This document shows, piece by piece, positions 1-11,202 of a DNA stretch of 64,000 nt (positions are counted from its first letter, which is position 1; every line of letters starts with the position of its first letter). Source of the stretch: Blakeslea trispora (lineage: Eukaryota > Mucoromycota > Mucoromycetes > Mucorales > Choanephoraceae); NCBI GenBank assembly GCA_025331445.1, contig JAIWNE010000112.1, positions 1 to 64,000 on the forward strand, given 5' to 3'. A program made the translations under genes and the position numbers. Below the pieces are notes generated by a model. That model was not told the DNA's origin. It ran no database searches and saw only the letters and a program-made list of their open reading frames with translations.

Positions 1-405
1 TTGTGTATCTGTTTGAGTGAGAAGGTGTTGTTACCATGGTCAAACACACAAACAATATATATCAAGAATGAGGGAGGGGGGGTGAAAGAGTTGAATAAAT
101 GACAAAATAAATTGCGGGCCGGGTTCAAATGGATTACTTTAATGCAAATAACAGCTTCTCATTGGAGGAAAGACTTGATGGCTCTACTGTTACAACAGAA
201 AAAGCTTAGTTGTTATGTTGGGTCATTTGTTGCTTTAAATGCGTCAATTTGACTGTATTCATGAAATAAACAATTACATCACTCTTTTTCTAATGTGTGT
301 GGAACTAAACAAAAGAATACGTTTTCAATTTTCGCTTTTTCTTTTTCTTTTTCTTTTTCTTTTTCTTTTTCTTTTTCTTTTTCTTTTTCTCTTTAATAAA
401 TAATC
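1..405. other. Intergenic, upstream of first gene
   Basis: No coding frame is visible. The last 70 bases are a pyrimidine run containing a CTTTTT hexamer repeat that ends about 15 bases before the start codon of the following gene, so this stretch probably holds its promoter and 5' untranslated region. Confidence 0.5.
335..391. repeat. CTTTTT hexanucleotide microsatellite
   Basis: About nine tandem copies of the hexamer CTTTTT, ending just before the ATG at 406. The reverse-complement family (AAAAAG) occurs at 20694-20778. C/T runs in front of start codons are frequent in this window. Confidence 0.9.
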
Positions 406-1023
406 ATGGTCGAAACTAATTTGAATGAACTCGTAAGCTCTTATCAAGCTCTCCGTCAAATACCTGGTCAAGTAGGTGGTGGCGAATATGACGAAAGAAT
501 CGATTCACCCACTGGTGAAAAGTATCAAGTCATGAAGGTAGATAAGGCAGAAAGAAATAATAGAAAAAAAAAAAAAAGACAGTGTTAACATGGCATAGGC
601 TCTGGGTGAACAACTAGGTGTCTCAGGCACACCAGCTGCAAACATTTTATCCAAGCTTGGTAAGCCAGATGAACTGACACCTTCTCTTGAAAATGCAGAT
701 GCCTCTATCCAAACCATGCCAGGTAAAGTAAATTCATGCAAAAAAAAAAGAGAGAGACGCGCTTCCATGCTGAACTAAAGTATGATTCAAGGTCCGATGA
801 TGCCTTCTGAAGGTGCTGCTGGAACGACAGCCTCTCAACCTCCCTTCTATTTTGTTTATAACTTGGTTCCAAAGAAAGACTATTTGTACTTTAAGGTAAA
901 ACAAACAATTTGAAAGGATTTTAGATGTACTTTTTCCCCTTCTTTTCTAATCTCTGGTTATAATAGATTGATCCTGTTAAAGAAGTCGTCATCACTTCTG
1001 ATTGGCATAGATCTTCAGCATAA
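406..1023 (+). CDS. Small conserved-looking protein of unknown function, four exons
   Basis: Exons 406-537, 599-722, 792-895 and 967-1023 join in frame across GT...AG introns of about 60-70 bases and give a 138-residue protein. No signal peptide, membrane segment or catalytic motif is visible. The N-terminal half looks helical (ELVSSYQALRQ), the middle is rich in Gly, Pro and Ser, and the C-terminus has an aromatic stretch (PPFYFVYNLVPKKDY) ending VVITSDWHRSSA. The splice pattern and preserved frame over four exons make a real gene likely, but I do not recognise the family. The stop is 157 bases from the convergent 3' end of the oxidase gene. Confidence 0.7.
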
Positions 1024-1180
1024 AGCATTTTTTTCTAAAAAAAAAAAGGAGGGGATATTATTTTAGTATCACTCAATAAAAAAAAAGTCTATATTGACTG
1101 AAAATAATGAAGAGTGTGGTGATTGCCTTATTCAAGTCTTGTTTTACATGTATCATTTTCTTTCTGGCCTGTTGAACAAA

Positions 1181-2701
1181 TCATACAGTTTTCTTTAACT
1201 CGTCCAATGTGACCATACGAATCTGCTCACTATTTTCTTTGATCAAAAGTGGTCTATCATAAAAACTCTTTTTGGCTTTTATATCACGCCATGCCCAAGC
1301 CAAAGTGTATTTCGTCTCTTTGGCTTCAACCACATCACGAATTTTGAAGCCAATGATAGGTAGAAACCTTGGGTAGGGAGCGAATGAGTTCAGGTTGAGA
1401 AGCTATTGAGTCATGCCATACACTTACTTCATAGCATGTCCTGAATCTCCTGCAGCCACAATAAGATTATCATAATCAGGATGAGCACTGATGACAAAAT
1501 CGCCATCGATGGAGTCAGAATACCAGCACACTCGAGAATAAACGATATCATGCTCGGCACTGAAAGGAAAGAATTCATTCAGAAACTCTCTCACCTCTTT
1601 TAGGGCACTTAAGGGAATTGTATCATCAGGATGACTAGATTGAGTTCGAGGTACCGATGTTGGATCTTGATCAGAACGTGGGTTCAGGTAGCCAATGGAG
1701 TGTTTGCTAATCTTCAATATGCCATCTGAATTCACTGGAAATCCATAAAAGCCTGTACGAGAGACATCTCCACTCCATGTAGGTAAATGCTTTAGATAGG
1801 CTTGTTCCTCTTTGGATAGTTTAAGATGAACAACTATCTGGCCTGTAGCAATGACAAGTCGATGCATATTCATCAAGCCAGAAGTCCATGGACCAGTAGC
1901 CATAATCACACGATCTGCACCGTGTGTTTTTCCGTCCTTTGTTACTATGCCAGTGACTGACCGAGCATTGTTTGGATGTGTCACTAATTGTTGAAAGCAA
2001 CCAGTCGTTTGTCCGAGGACAAAATGAACATTGTTAGCGACACATTTAGCATACAAGTGCTTGATAGCTTCAGAAGAATGACACCAGCCTATTTAAAATA
2101 ATATATATATGGATGCTGCTTATGATCGATCTTAACAAAGTATGTACCTCCTATCTTGTTTAGATAAGCAATGTTGTAACCATGATCCACTGTTTTAGAA
2201 AAGAATGGATATCGCTCTTTGATTTCATCTCCATCCAGTTCTTGAAGAAATTCACCATAGCCTGCCTTCCTCACGGTATCCATGCTATCCTTTTCGTATG
2301 GAGTAAACTGACCGTTGGTTGAAAAAAGAATAAAGCCAGTATTGTGGTAAACAGGTACTAGATTGTCTTGCTCCCTTTCTTTATTCCACTCTTCCCAAAC
2401 CTGAATGGCCTCTAAGCCCAAGTGAGTATAGAGTTCTTTGGCACCATAATCAATACGGACTGCTTTACTGATATCTATTGTTCAACAAAAGAAAAAATAA
2501 ATAAGATGGGGGAGTGTGTTTATCAAGATAGAAATAGGTACCAGTGGAGGCAGCATCAGGCACAGGCACAGTGGCTCTATCATAGACCCAAATATCATAA
2601 TTTTTCTCTTTATCGGTAGATAAAGCATAAGCAGTGGATAATCCAAAGCAGCCAGCACCTACAATGATAATCTTTGAATTACTGGGAGGAGGAGTGTACA
2701 T
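1181..2701 (-). CDS. FAD-dependent amine oxidase, fructosyl-amino-acid/sarcosine oxidase-like
   Basis: Four exons (2542-2701, 2148-2474, 1428-2088, 1181-1367) join with consistent phases into 444 residues, the usual size for monomeric sarcosine oxidase, fructosyl-amino-acid oxidase or saccharopine oxidase-type flavoenzymes of the DAO fold. The dinucleotide-binding motif IIIVGAGCFGLSTAYAL lies about 10 residues from the start. Later hallmarks are VIMATGPWTSG (second FAD contact) and LIVAAGDSGHAMKFLPIIG near residue 380, where this family covalently binds or contacts FAD. The expected reaction is oxidation of a secondary amine or N-alkylated amino acid, giving an aldehyde or oxo product, amine and hydrogen peroxide. 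The C-terminus (KKTV) is not a classical peroxisomal PTS1, so location is open. Substrate cannot be told from sequence. Confidence 0.85.
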
Positions 2702-3319
2702 GATTAAAAAAAAAAAAAGAAAGAGCTGGAAAACATTTGACTTTGCGGGCTTTATTTTTTCAAGTACTTGTATTCTGTGTAGCCTTAAGCGATTGCTGCC
2801 ATGATGGCGCTTTTTTTTTTCAATAGATTGTTTGTCATTAATGCTTACAACGCGAAACAATAGAGTGGTCACTCTATTTAAGAATAGCCAAAAATCTCGA
2901 AAATCTCACCCTTAAATAGAATTGGTTTTAGAGCATGTATTGATAATCCCTTTTCAAAAAACCCACCCTCAAGTAGAATATCCTTTAATATAGCAACTAC
3001 TGTACCAAACGAGTTCTTACATGTCGATTGGACTGCCTTTCAACTAAAAGAAGAGTTGCTGTGCTTAATGAAATCACACTAGTTTAATCATTTTCTCTTA
3101 AGTAAACCATTTTAATCCAGAGTGAGTAAGAATCAATTCATGCAAATCCATAAATTCAGTCTCAGAACTCAAAAATATACGTCAAGAAGCTACCTATTTC
3201 TTCAAGCACAGGCATAATTCTGATAGCATTGGTTGTTTTTATCTATGTAAAATTAAAAAAAAAAAAAGCGTTTGTACAAGATGTATTAAACACAAGGTTT
3301 TCCCAGAAAAATTGCAAAT
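2702..3319. other. Intergenic, no gene seen
   Basis: AT-rich spacer between the oxidase start and the 3' end of the dehydratase gene. Short homopolymer A runs only; no frame with recognisable protein content on either strand. Confidence 0.5.
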
Positions 3320-4136
3320 TTATTCATAATCAGGCTCACTCTCAGGCTTAACAGCTGGATCAATACCAATAGACTTCATCTTTACAGCAATTTCAAAAAG
3401 ATAATCATAACACTCTGTCATTGTCTTTGCCTTTTCCCAACTCTCTCCCCAGACATAGACACCATGACGACGCACCAATACAGCGTTTGTATGAGGGTAT
3501 TCATTCATAGCCTATCAAATATATCAGTCTAGTCTCTTTCTTATGAGTCCCCCCCTTTTTTACTTACAGCAGCCATTCTATCTGTCAAATCTTCTTCTTC
3601 AGGTGTGTTTTCCACAATAGGCACCACCAATTTATCAAAGTAGCGCAAGTTTTGCTTGGTGGATCCAATACGGATACCCTTGATCATTTCTTGATGAGAG
3701 ATTTCAAATGTCTTTCCAGGGAACAACAAGGTGGCCATGACTGCATTTTGTGAGTGTGTATGAACACAGGCGCCTGCTTCACGCATGGAATAAGCGTTGT
3801 AGAAAAGAGGTGTGCAGGCAGAGGGCTTCAAGACCAAGGGTTTTCTGATCACAGTGCGATCTTGCAACTTCATCACAAAAAGGTGATGAGGTTCCATACG
3901 TTCCTTTTGAACACCTGAAGGAGCAATATAGACATGATCACTATCAAGAAAGCGGTTAGGCGCAAGCAAAATTTTTTTTTTTTTCTTTTCTTACTCTTTC
4001 TAATACTAATACCACCGCCAGTACCAGTAACCCAGCCCAACTGATAAAACAAACGACATAATTCAGGGATCAAGTTGGCAGGGTGACAAGGATCGTTGCT
4101 GATGCAAAGAGCATCGGTTTCTTGAGTGGTTGACAT
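3320..4136 (-). CDS. MDE1: Methylthioribulose-1-phosphate dehydratase (class II aldolase family)
   Basis: The product matches the MDE1/APIP family: residues GTGGGISIR, then [12 protein letters not shown], a zinc site in [12 protein letters not shown] and a later RRHGVYVWG histidine. The enzyme dehydrates methylthioribulose-1-phosphate in the cytosolic methionine salvage pathway. Exon 1 runs 4136 to about 4006, exon 2 ends at 3568, exon 3 is 3320-3511, and the second intron is clean. The first junction is odd: the obvious donor (GTAAGA near 4005) and acceptor (TAG near 3937) leave the frame one base off from YIAPSG. The next acceptor, at the end of the IAPSG-coding stretch, restores frame but removes that conserved strand. 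Either the splice is unusual or the locus carries a one-base lesion. Confidence 0.8.
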
Positions 4137-4381
4137 TTTTTTTCTAGAGAGAGAAAGAGTACCAAGCGCCACGATCAACAAAGTATTGTCCTTTTTTTAT
4201 ATCCCCGCTAACCGTCACTTTAAGAAGCTTAAAGTAGTTCAAATAGCATATTTACCACTCTAATGGAAAACAGATGCGTATATTATTGTTTTTCTACGAA
4301 AAAAGGGTACATGTGTCTTTTCTTTTTTTTTTTTTTTGACTGCAATGCGCAGAACTTATTTATTAGGAAAAAAAAACATAA

Positions 4382-6049
4382 TTAGATAGCTTCGAAAATG
4401 AGGTTTTCAGATGGAGGGAATCGAGTTGTACCAATAAAGACGTTGTCTTCTGCACGTTTACCAGTCTTTGTGGTTATATTGAAGCGATTGATAATCTCTG
4501 CAATGATGTACTTGATTTCATTGGCAGCAAAGAAACGGCCAGGACAAGCATGGGCTCCCATACCAAAAGGAAGAAACTCTACACCAACCGTGGTTGACTT
4601 GACGTTTCTTTTGTAGTAACGATAGGCATCAAAGACTTCTAGGGGAGAATCGCCAGCGACAGGCTCACCTGTTTCTTCATCCACAGGAAGGAAACGAAGA
4701 TCGCGATGAATTTGATGAATGGAGAGAACGACCATGCTGTCTTTGGGAATAAAGTGTCCTGATGACAACACAGTATCCTTGAGAGCGACATGATGCAGAC
4801 CGAGATAATCCGAGTTATGTCTGAGTAGCTCTCTAAAGAAGGATTCCATCAGAGGAAGCTTGGACACTGTTTCTGGTGTGATGTTGTCACCCAAAGGAGC
4901 CAATTCATCTCTCAAGTCCTGAACGAGTTCGGGGCGAGCAGCCAGTTCGTGGAAAGCAAATGTTGTGAAATGAGAAGTGGTATGAATACTGGCCAAGGCA
5001 ATACCATTGAATCGATAAGCGGCATCTTCAGGAGCACGCAAAGAGCCATCTTCTCTAGGAATCTCTAGTACCATAGTAGCAAATGTTCTCTCATAGTCAT
5101 CTCCCAACTCTCCATTCTGAACCTTTGTAAGATGAGGTACCAACTCATTCATGATGTGATCCATTTCTCTTTCGACAGAATAGAATCGGCGAACAGCAAT
5201 CTCTCCAAGCCATTTGGGAAGCAATGTGTTGAGCACACTGACTTTGATCATTTTGGAGGTGAACTCAGCCATACTACGAATCAACTCATCGTTTTTGGTT
5301 GCTTGTGACCCAGCGAAGCATGCGCAGGAGATATCGGCCACAATCAAACCAATGATAGGTCTTACATTCAATTCCCTTCGTTCTCCTTTCTTCATCGACA
5401 AGTGCTTCTCAAGTCCAACCTTAAAGGAACTTACGATACGGTCTGTGAATAGATCGATTTGATGTTCTTTGAAATTATGCTTGATGGGATAGATGACTAA
5501 GAAAACGTTAAGTCATTTGATTTTGTTGTTATTTAGAATTGCCTTACTTGGATGTCTTTCCCTGGGGCTGATCTTGTATGCGTCGTACTTGTGCTTGTAA
5601 GACAACTCGACTAGTTTTTCTGAGGGAAAAACTTTTTCAATGCCCTTATTGAAACTGAAATTCTTGCCAGATTTCATCACCTCTGCAATCAATAGGTCTG
5701 ACACAACAGTAACTGTGCCTAGGCCTGGAACGATAATTCTGTAACAAGGCCCATAGGTTTCTTTTGCCTCATCCAAGAATTTAGCAGGATCTTTCTGAAG
5801 TTTGAGAAGATGACCATAGATTGGAACAGCACCTTTGACCATGGGCGGTAAAGTAGAGCCATTAGGTCCATTATAATTTGAGGGTTTAGACTTCAAGAGC
5901 TTCCAGGTGATGTATGTGATTGTGGCAGCAATTGAAAGCGAGGCACATTGCTTCCTTGTTAAAGGGATACTCTGCACAACTCGCTCATTGTTATCTTGCC
6001 AATAATTGACAATTGTCATTAATGTATCCTTGGCAGCATCTGTCAACAT
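4382..6049 (-). CDS. Cytochrome P450 monooxygenase
   Basis: Two exons (5548-6049 and 4382-5496) encode 538 residues, typical of a microsomal P450. The haem loop is FGMGAHACPGRFFA with the axial cysteine; the K-helix ExxR is in FFRELLRHN; a hydrophobic N-terminal segment (SLSIAATITYITWKLL, about residues 37-52) should anchor it in the ER membrane. The I-helix reads ALASIHTTSHFT instead of the usual AGxDT/ET motif, a variant I associate with fungal P450s related to ent-kaurene oxidase and gibberellin P450s (CYP68/CYP503-like); that assignment is inference. It should use a P450 reductase partner to hydroxylate a lipophilic substrate. No terpene or polyketide gene is adjacent, so a secondary-metabolite role is unsupported here. 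Confidence 0.9.
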
Positions 6050-8294
6050 GATTGATAAAACTGAATCAAATAATGTTCAAAAAGAAAGCAAAAAAAAAAA
6101 GAGAGAGAGAAGAGAAATAGATGTTATTTATACAAAAGGCTTTACTCTATTTTTAAAAAAAAAAAGAAATGAAATCGGGGGCCGAGAGTGGCGGCCGGCT
6201 TCCGTCTATAGGAGCAAAACGATTGGTTCTCATTATGGTTAGTTTTCTCAATAGGTTGTATATCGCGGAATTAGACCACCACTTCCCTTTTCTGGGTTTG
6301 CGCAAAAGATGATGGAGGATGGTGCAAATTAAAGTGGTACCTGTATTCAAATCAAATATAAGGGCTTATAAAATAGCTTTGATCATGACCATGAAAAATA
6401 CATAAAACACACGCATTTGAATTTCTGTTCGCTCATGAGCTGATTACACAAAACAAAGAAGAGAACACAGACATCGATCACTTTTGTGTCATCTAAACGA
6501 GTACAGTATTGTTAATTTGAGTTGATAGTTTTAATGATAACAAAAAAACAAAGATTATTTTCATTGAATTTGAAATAGCCAGAAAAGCAACTCAATACAG
6601 TAAAAATGATGCTCAATTACTATATCGGGGGTGTTTGAGAACATTTGCTTAGATCAGTGTTTAAGCAAATTATGGATAAACCACAAAGATGTTCAAACAA
6701 GAATTTTACTCTTTAAAAAAAAGACAAGCAATTCATGATTGCAAAATATAGGTAGAGAAAACAAGTATGGTGAGAACCAAAAGTCAATAGGTGAACATGG
6801 CTCTAACAGTAAGATTTTTTTTTGCTGCTGCTTTCTTGCACCAAGTAAAACACTACCAACAACACTTTTATTATAAAAAGGCAAGCCAAATCAAAATGAT
6901 TCCATCAAGTTTAAAAAGCCGCACAATAGAAATTATGCATTCGTTTTTAAATGCGCCATAAAAGACATTTTGCTCCATCATCATTTTCTAAGAAAAAAAA
7001 AAAAAAGAGTGCATAGATGGACCTAAACTTGGATAGAATACTCATACTAGCGATATCATGTTTTTAGAGACAAAAGCCTATGAGTTCAAGCAGAACACAA
7101 GGTGATACTTGCTTCTTCTTTTCTTAAAAGATAGTGAACTCATTGAGAAATATTAGACAGACAGACGAGTCAATTGGTTGCTTAAACTGATAAGGAGCGT
7201 ACCAAGAGCTGTTGTCAGCTTTAATGTCTGGCTCCATAAAAAAAAAGTAGTGACTAGATACAGAAACAACAAGAGTGTGTCGTATAAGACCAAATGATTT
7301 GATAATGTAGTGATATATTTCTTTACCCCCTCCCCTCATCCTTGAAGCCATAGAAAGCCAATTCTTTTCCTTTGGGGTCTCTTACTCGAAATTATTATAT
7401 CAAGCAATCCTGTTGATTATCAACACTCATCTCTCAATCATGTATTTTTAATAGTTCAATAGTGCCTTTGTGTTGTCTCTTAATGTCATTTGAAATCAAG
7501 ATACATTATGTTGGGGTGGTTTTCAGTCAAAGAGTAGTTTACAGCAGGAAGAAAGCAACGTAAGAAACTCAGCTTTGACATGTATTGTTTCTTTCTTGAA
7601 TCTATCTGTGTTATTCTCTCTCTCTCTTTCTTTCTTTGTGCGCAATTTTGATGTTCGAACCCGTCAATCCTTGAAAGCAAACAAAGAGGGGGGGGGAGAA
7701 AACGTTAAGAGACAATTCAAACTCAGTAATCGAAGGGGGATACCCTATGCTTCAGCTTAGTGATCTTGTGAGTTTCTCGATACATACTTCTTTGTTTTTT
7801 TCCTGTATAGCTCATGCTTGTTTTCTCGTTTAATCGGGTGCTGTTTTTTTTTATTTTAGAACTACTTTAACTCATGACTAGTCAAGATACTTTAAGCACA
7901 AATTTAATAGTAAACCTCTAAAGAAGTAGTCAAATACAAAAGTTGACAATAGAAATAAGAGTAACCGCACTTTCCTGAAATCCAATCTTGACCAATAGTT
8001 TGTATTTGAGTGTTATCAAAGAGCTGCTTTCTTTTTTTTTTATAAGCCCATAGTGTTTGATTAGAAACGAGTTGGGTACCTTTCAACACAAAGTTCGAGT
8101 GATGCAAATACAGAACACAAGCAAACTTTGACCAATGAGAATGCTCAAATTGATCTCCGATTGAAATGAATAAAGTCTGTTGTAATAAAAAAAGAAACGA
8201 ACATTGGAAGTAGAGTTACTGTATTACTTCTCCTTCTTTTTTTTCCCTTTCTTTTTTTTCTCTTTTCTTTCTTTTTCAAACTTTTAAACTTATT
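6050..8294. other. Long intergenic region, no supported gene
   Basis: About 2.2 kb of AT-rich sequence with scattered A and T homopolymers. Several short open frames (for example 7124-7351 minus, 7575-7760 plus) have no recognisable motif and no splice extension. The last 60 bases before 8295 are a T/C run, probably the leader of the next gene. Confidence 0.45.
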
Positions 8295-9268
8295 ATGCGT
8301 GATTGGCTTGCTCTACCTCCTTCCCCCACGGTTAAGGGTGGACCCAGCAATACAAGTAGCGATGAAGCAGCTACTACTGATGATTATGATATTATTCAAA
8401 AAGCGACAACAACCGAAGAAGAAGAAGCAGAAGAAATCCAAGGTCCAGAAGAGCTCTCGACTTGGATGTCGATTCTGTCAGCTTTTGGTGTAGCCAAGAA
8501 AATGAAAAAAAAGTCTCGCTCAATCAACTCCTACTCCTCCTCTGCATCTTCTACCACTATCGCACATTTAAAAAAGGATGAAACACTACCGACAATACAG
8601 CAAGACTTGCTTTCTTGTGAGACCCAACAGACTGAACATGAAGATGAAGAAGGAGAAGAAGAAGATGAAGTGTCTCTGTCGGAAACAAGGCCTCAGCAAA
8701 CACTCACCAGAACCTTATCCTCAAGTAGCAATGCCTCCTCCACTGATTCAGATAATTCGACGCCTGCTCTATCTGAAATTGTAGATGCTTCCTCAAAATA
8801 CCCCAATATGATAAAGACAACAGAGACTGTATTGGTAAATTAGCATAATGTATAAAGAAGAAAGAGTGCAATGATTGATGTATACTTTAGATATATTGGA
8901 ACCATGGCGGTAAAAAGATTCAAGTTACGGGAGAATTTGATAACTGGACTGGTAAAATAGATTATTATTTGATTTTTATTTGATTTTTTCTCACATGATC
9001 TATGATAGCATCAGTTGATATGGTCCAAGATACCAAAAACCCAAATCGTTTCAGTGCCCAACTTACAGTAGACCCAACAAAGGATATTGAATTCAAGTTT
9101 ATTGTGGATGGAGAATGGAAATATGCAAGCGATTTACCTCATCGTACTGATTGGAGTAAAGTATCCCCCCTCTGCTTTTACTTTTCATAGTCTGACTTAA
9201 CCATTATTATTTATTATTTAGGTGGTAATATAAACAATGTCATCTACAAGAAGTGTGAAATTGCTTAA
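8295..9268 (+). CDS. CBM48 / AMPK-type glycogen-binding domain protein
   Basis: Exons 8295-8834, 8891-8951, 9009-9155 and 9222-9268 give a 264-residue protein. Residues 1-180 are low-complexity, rich in Glu, Ser and Thr, with two acidic clusters and a basic patch (KKMKKKSRSINSYS). The last 85 residues form a compact carbohydrate-binding module of the AMPK beta-subunit/isoamylase N-domain class: IYWNHGGKKIQVTGEFDNWT, then FKFIVDGEWKYA and a closing GNINNVIY. It lacks the C-terminal ASC domain that binds AMPK alpha/gamma, so it is not a beta subunit; yeast Crp1/Mdg1 and plant PTST-like proteins are better comparisons. A role in targeting a partner to glycogen is inference. Confidence 0.8.
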
Positions 9269-9315
9269 GTTGAAATAAAAATACATATAAAAAACACCAT
9301 CCATTCTTTTTTTTT

Positions 9316-9855
9316 TTATAGCTGATGTGTAGCATACAAGACAACAAACACAATCAACAGAATCAACAGAATCGAACTAAAACCAATCGACATCATTCGG
9401 TTTAGTTTTTGCCATCGAACCGCCATCTTTCCGGCTCTTTCAGCTAGATGGGTAGGCCAAAAAGAACCTAGCCACCACAAAAGGGGGCATAGAAAACCAA
9501 ACAGGAACAAAAGTGCGCCAATACTGTAGAGACCATCTTGGTCATGTTTCATAGTCCACCAAACGTTTTCTTCATCCTGTGGCATATGCATGGGAAGAGG
9601 GGGAGGCTCCTGAGACTGGTTGATCTCTTCTTTTTTTAGGTAATCCGGTGAATCGTAATAGGCTGAATTGCGAAGTGTGGTTGCCTTGGACAGTCGGTTG
9701 TTTAGTGTTTCAGTGTTTTCTTGAAGGTCTCTTTTTGTTTGTTGTTGATCGTCTTTTGCATTTGTTTGATAACAAGCATGAGAAGAAGAAAGATTGTCTG
9801 ATGAAATCAACTGTTCAGTCAGTCTAAAAGACCAGTCTGGTACTTTCTGTGTCAT
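9316..9855 (-). CDS. Small two-span membrane protein of unknown function
   Basis: A single exon of 179 residues. The first 100 residues are polar and probably cytosolic. Two hydrophobic segments follow: LYSIGALLFLFGFLCPLLWW (about 111-130) and IGFSSILLILLIVFVVLYAT (about 157-176), separated by a basic loop (ERAGKMAVRWQKLNR). The WW-LGSFWP motif after the first span is striking and recalls a family of short fungal membrane proteins, but I cannot name it. The stop lies only 47 bases from the convergent stop of the CBM48 gene, so the two 3' untranslated regions must overlap or be very short. Confidence 0.65.
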   Translation of the reverse strand: MTQKVPDWSFRLTEQLISSDNLSSSHACYQTNAKDDQQQTKRDLQENTETLNNRLSKATTLRNSAYYDSPDYLKKEEINQSQEPPPLPMHMPQDEENVWWTMKHDQDGLYSIGALLFLFGFLCPLLWWLGSFWPTHLAERAGKMAVRWQKLNRMMSIGFSSILLILLIVFVVLYATHQL

Positions 9856-10162
9856 TGCTTTAAATCAATAGTGAAAGAAGTAAAGAAAGGCGAGAGAGAG
9901 TAAGAAAAGAAGAAAAGAGTAAATAAAGAGAAAGAGGAGGCAACTAAGGAAATGAAATTAAAAGCAAATAAAAAAAAAAAAGACAGGCTACAAAGCCAAA
10001 AGACGGTCCTTTTTTTTTTGTATATACAAGCTTGCTAGTTGAAGGTAACAAACATGAAAGAAAACACAATTGAAGAAAAAAGGAGTAAAGATGTTCTGTA
10101 ATTTTTTGTTTGTTTCTAATTTAGGCAAAGCTTACTGCTTTAACAATTTCACAACAAAATGG

Positions 10163-11202
10163 TTAAATGTGTTGGATAGTTGCTTCATTTTTAGAGGTAG
10201 GCTTATAGGTGAGATCCAGATAAAGTGATTCTAGCCTCTGAATATCTTGATAGACTTAATAAAGAGATCAGTATTGTTTAGCAGGCTGTAACAAAGAGTT
10301 CTTACTTTGGGATGAGTAGGCTATACTTGAGTTAGCCTGAACCCATACTGCTTTGAGAAACGAGAGCAGAGAATGGATCAGCATGATGGCTTCTGGCAAT
10401 GGTAAATGGGTTATGAGCGTAAAGTCAATCTCGAAAGGATTTTCAGGTTTTGTTGTCATGAACAATATCTCATCAACTACTTCCCATAAGAATACATCTA
10501 CAAACATCATCTGTCAGTTATTTCTTTAAATGAGGCAAAAGATGTTACTTTTGTTTTTCCAGTCCATGGTTTTCTTTAGATGAAGAGGATAATCTTCATT
10601 TCTTGATTGAAGGTATTCTTCTTTATGTGATCTAAGCTAGATGAGTGTGAATTGAGGAGACTTTGATCACAAGAAAACAACATACCCAAACATAAGGACA
10701 TCTGTAGGTAGTATAGCCTGCTATAAGAAATACAATACGATTCCTTTCCTTTTTTTGAACCCGTTAATTGGCTTTGTTCTTGAATGATCAAGCATGAATC
10801 TTACCAGGTACAGATTATCATCTGTTGGGTTAAATGGTTCATAATGAGATGTTGGGTTTCTAATAGTCTAGGCTTTAATACATAAGCTATCCAATCTTAA
10901 AAGGGGGAAACCATACAAATCCTCCAATATATGCTGAGGCATCAATGTAACTTTTCTTGATTGATGTTTGTCTTTTGTTACATACAAGATGAGTTCCTCT
11001 CTTGCTCTGATGAGTGTTTCAAAATGACGAAATCCCTACTTATCAAATTGGACTCAGTAGCTGATCTAAATTTAATCTTTTCTTATCGTCTTACGCGTAA
11101 ACTTCCTAGCAATAAACAATCTTGCAAGAAAGCAGCAAGCCGTGTTGAATCCTTTGGTAGCTCTTTCTGTATAAAAAAACAGTTATTATTTGATCGGGAC
11201 AT
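10163..11202 (-). CDS. Unrecognised multi-exon protein
   Basis: Reading the minus strand from the ATG at 11202, short exons separated by GT...AG introns of about 40-60 bases give a chain of roughly 225 residues ending at the TAA at 10163. Pieces include LAAFLQDCLLLGSLR, YIGGFTIRNPTSHYEPFN, DDNLYLQAILPTDVLMFGS, TMDWKNKNVFLWEVVDEILF, a hydrophobic helix-rich stretch (HLPLPEAIMLIHSLLSFLKA) and the C-terminal DIQRLESLYLDLTYKPT. The last four junctions keep phase well; the first two are ambiguous because alternative acceptors exist. No family is recognised and no signal peptide is seen. It is divergent from the lipase gene, sharing a 310-base spacer. Confidence 0.5.

Noticed and set aside
7124..7351. 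75-codon minus-strand frame
   Set aside because: No motif, no splice extension, AT-rich chance frame.
7645..7680. GTTCGAAC-like sequence that recalls a tRNA T-loop
   Set aside because: The arms do not pair and no acceptor, D or anticodon arm can be built around it.
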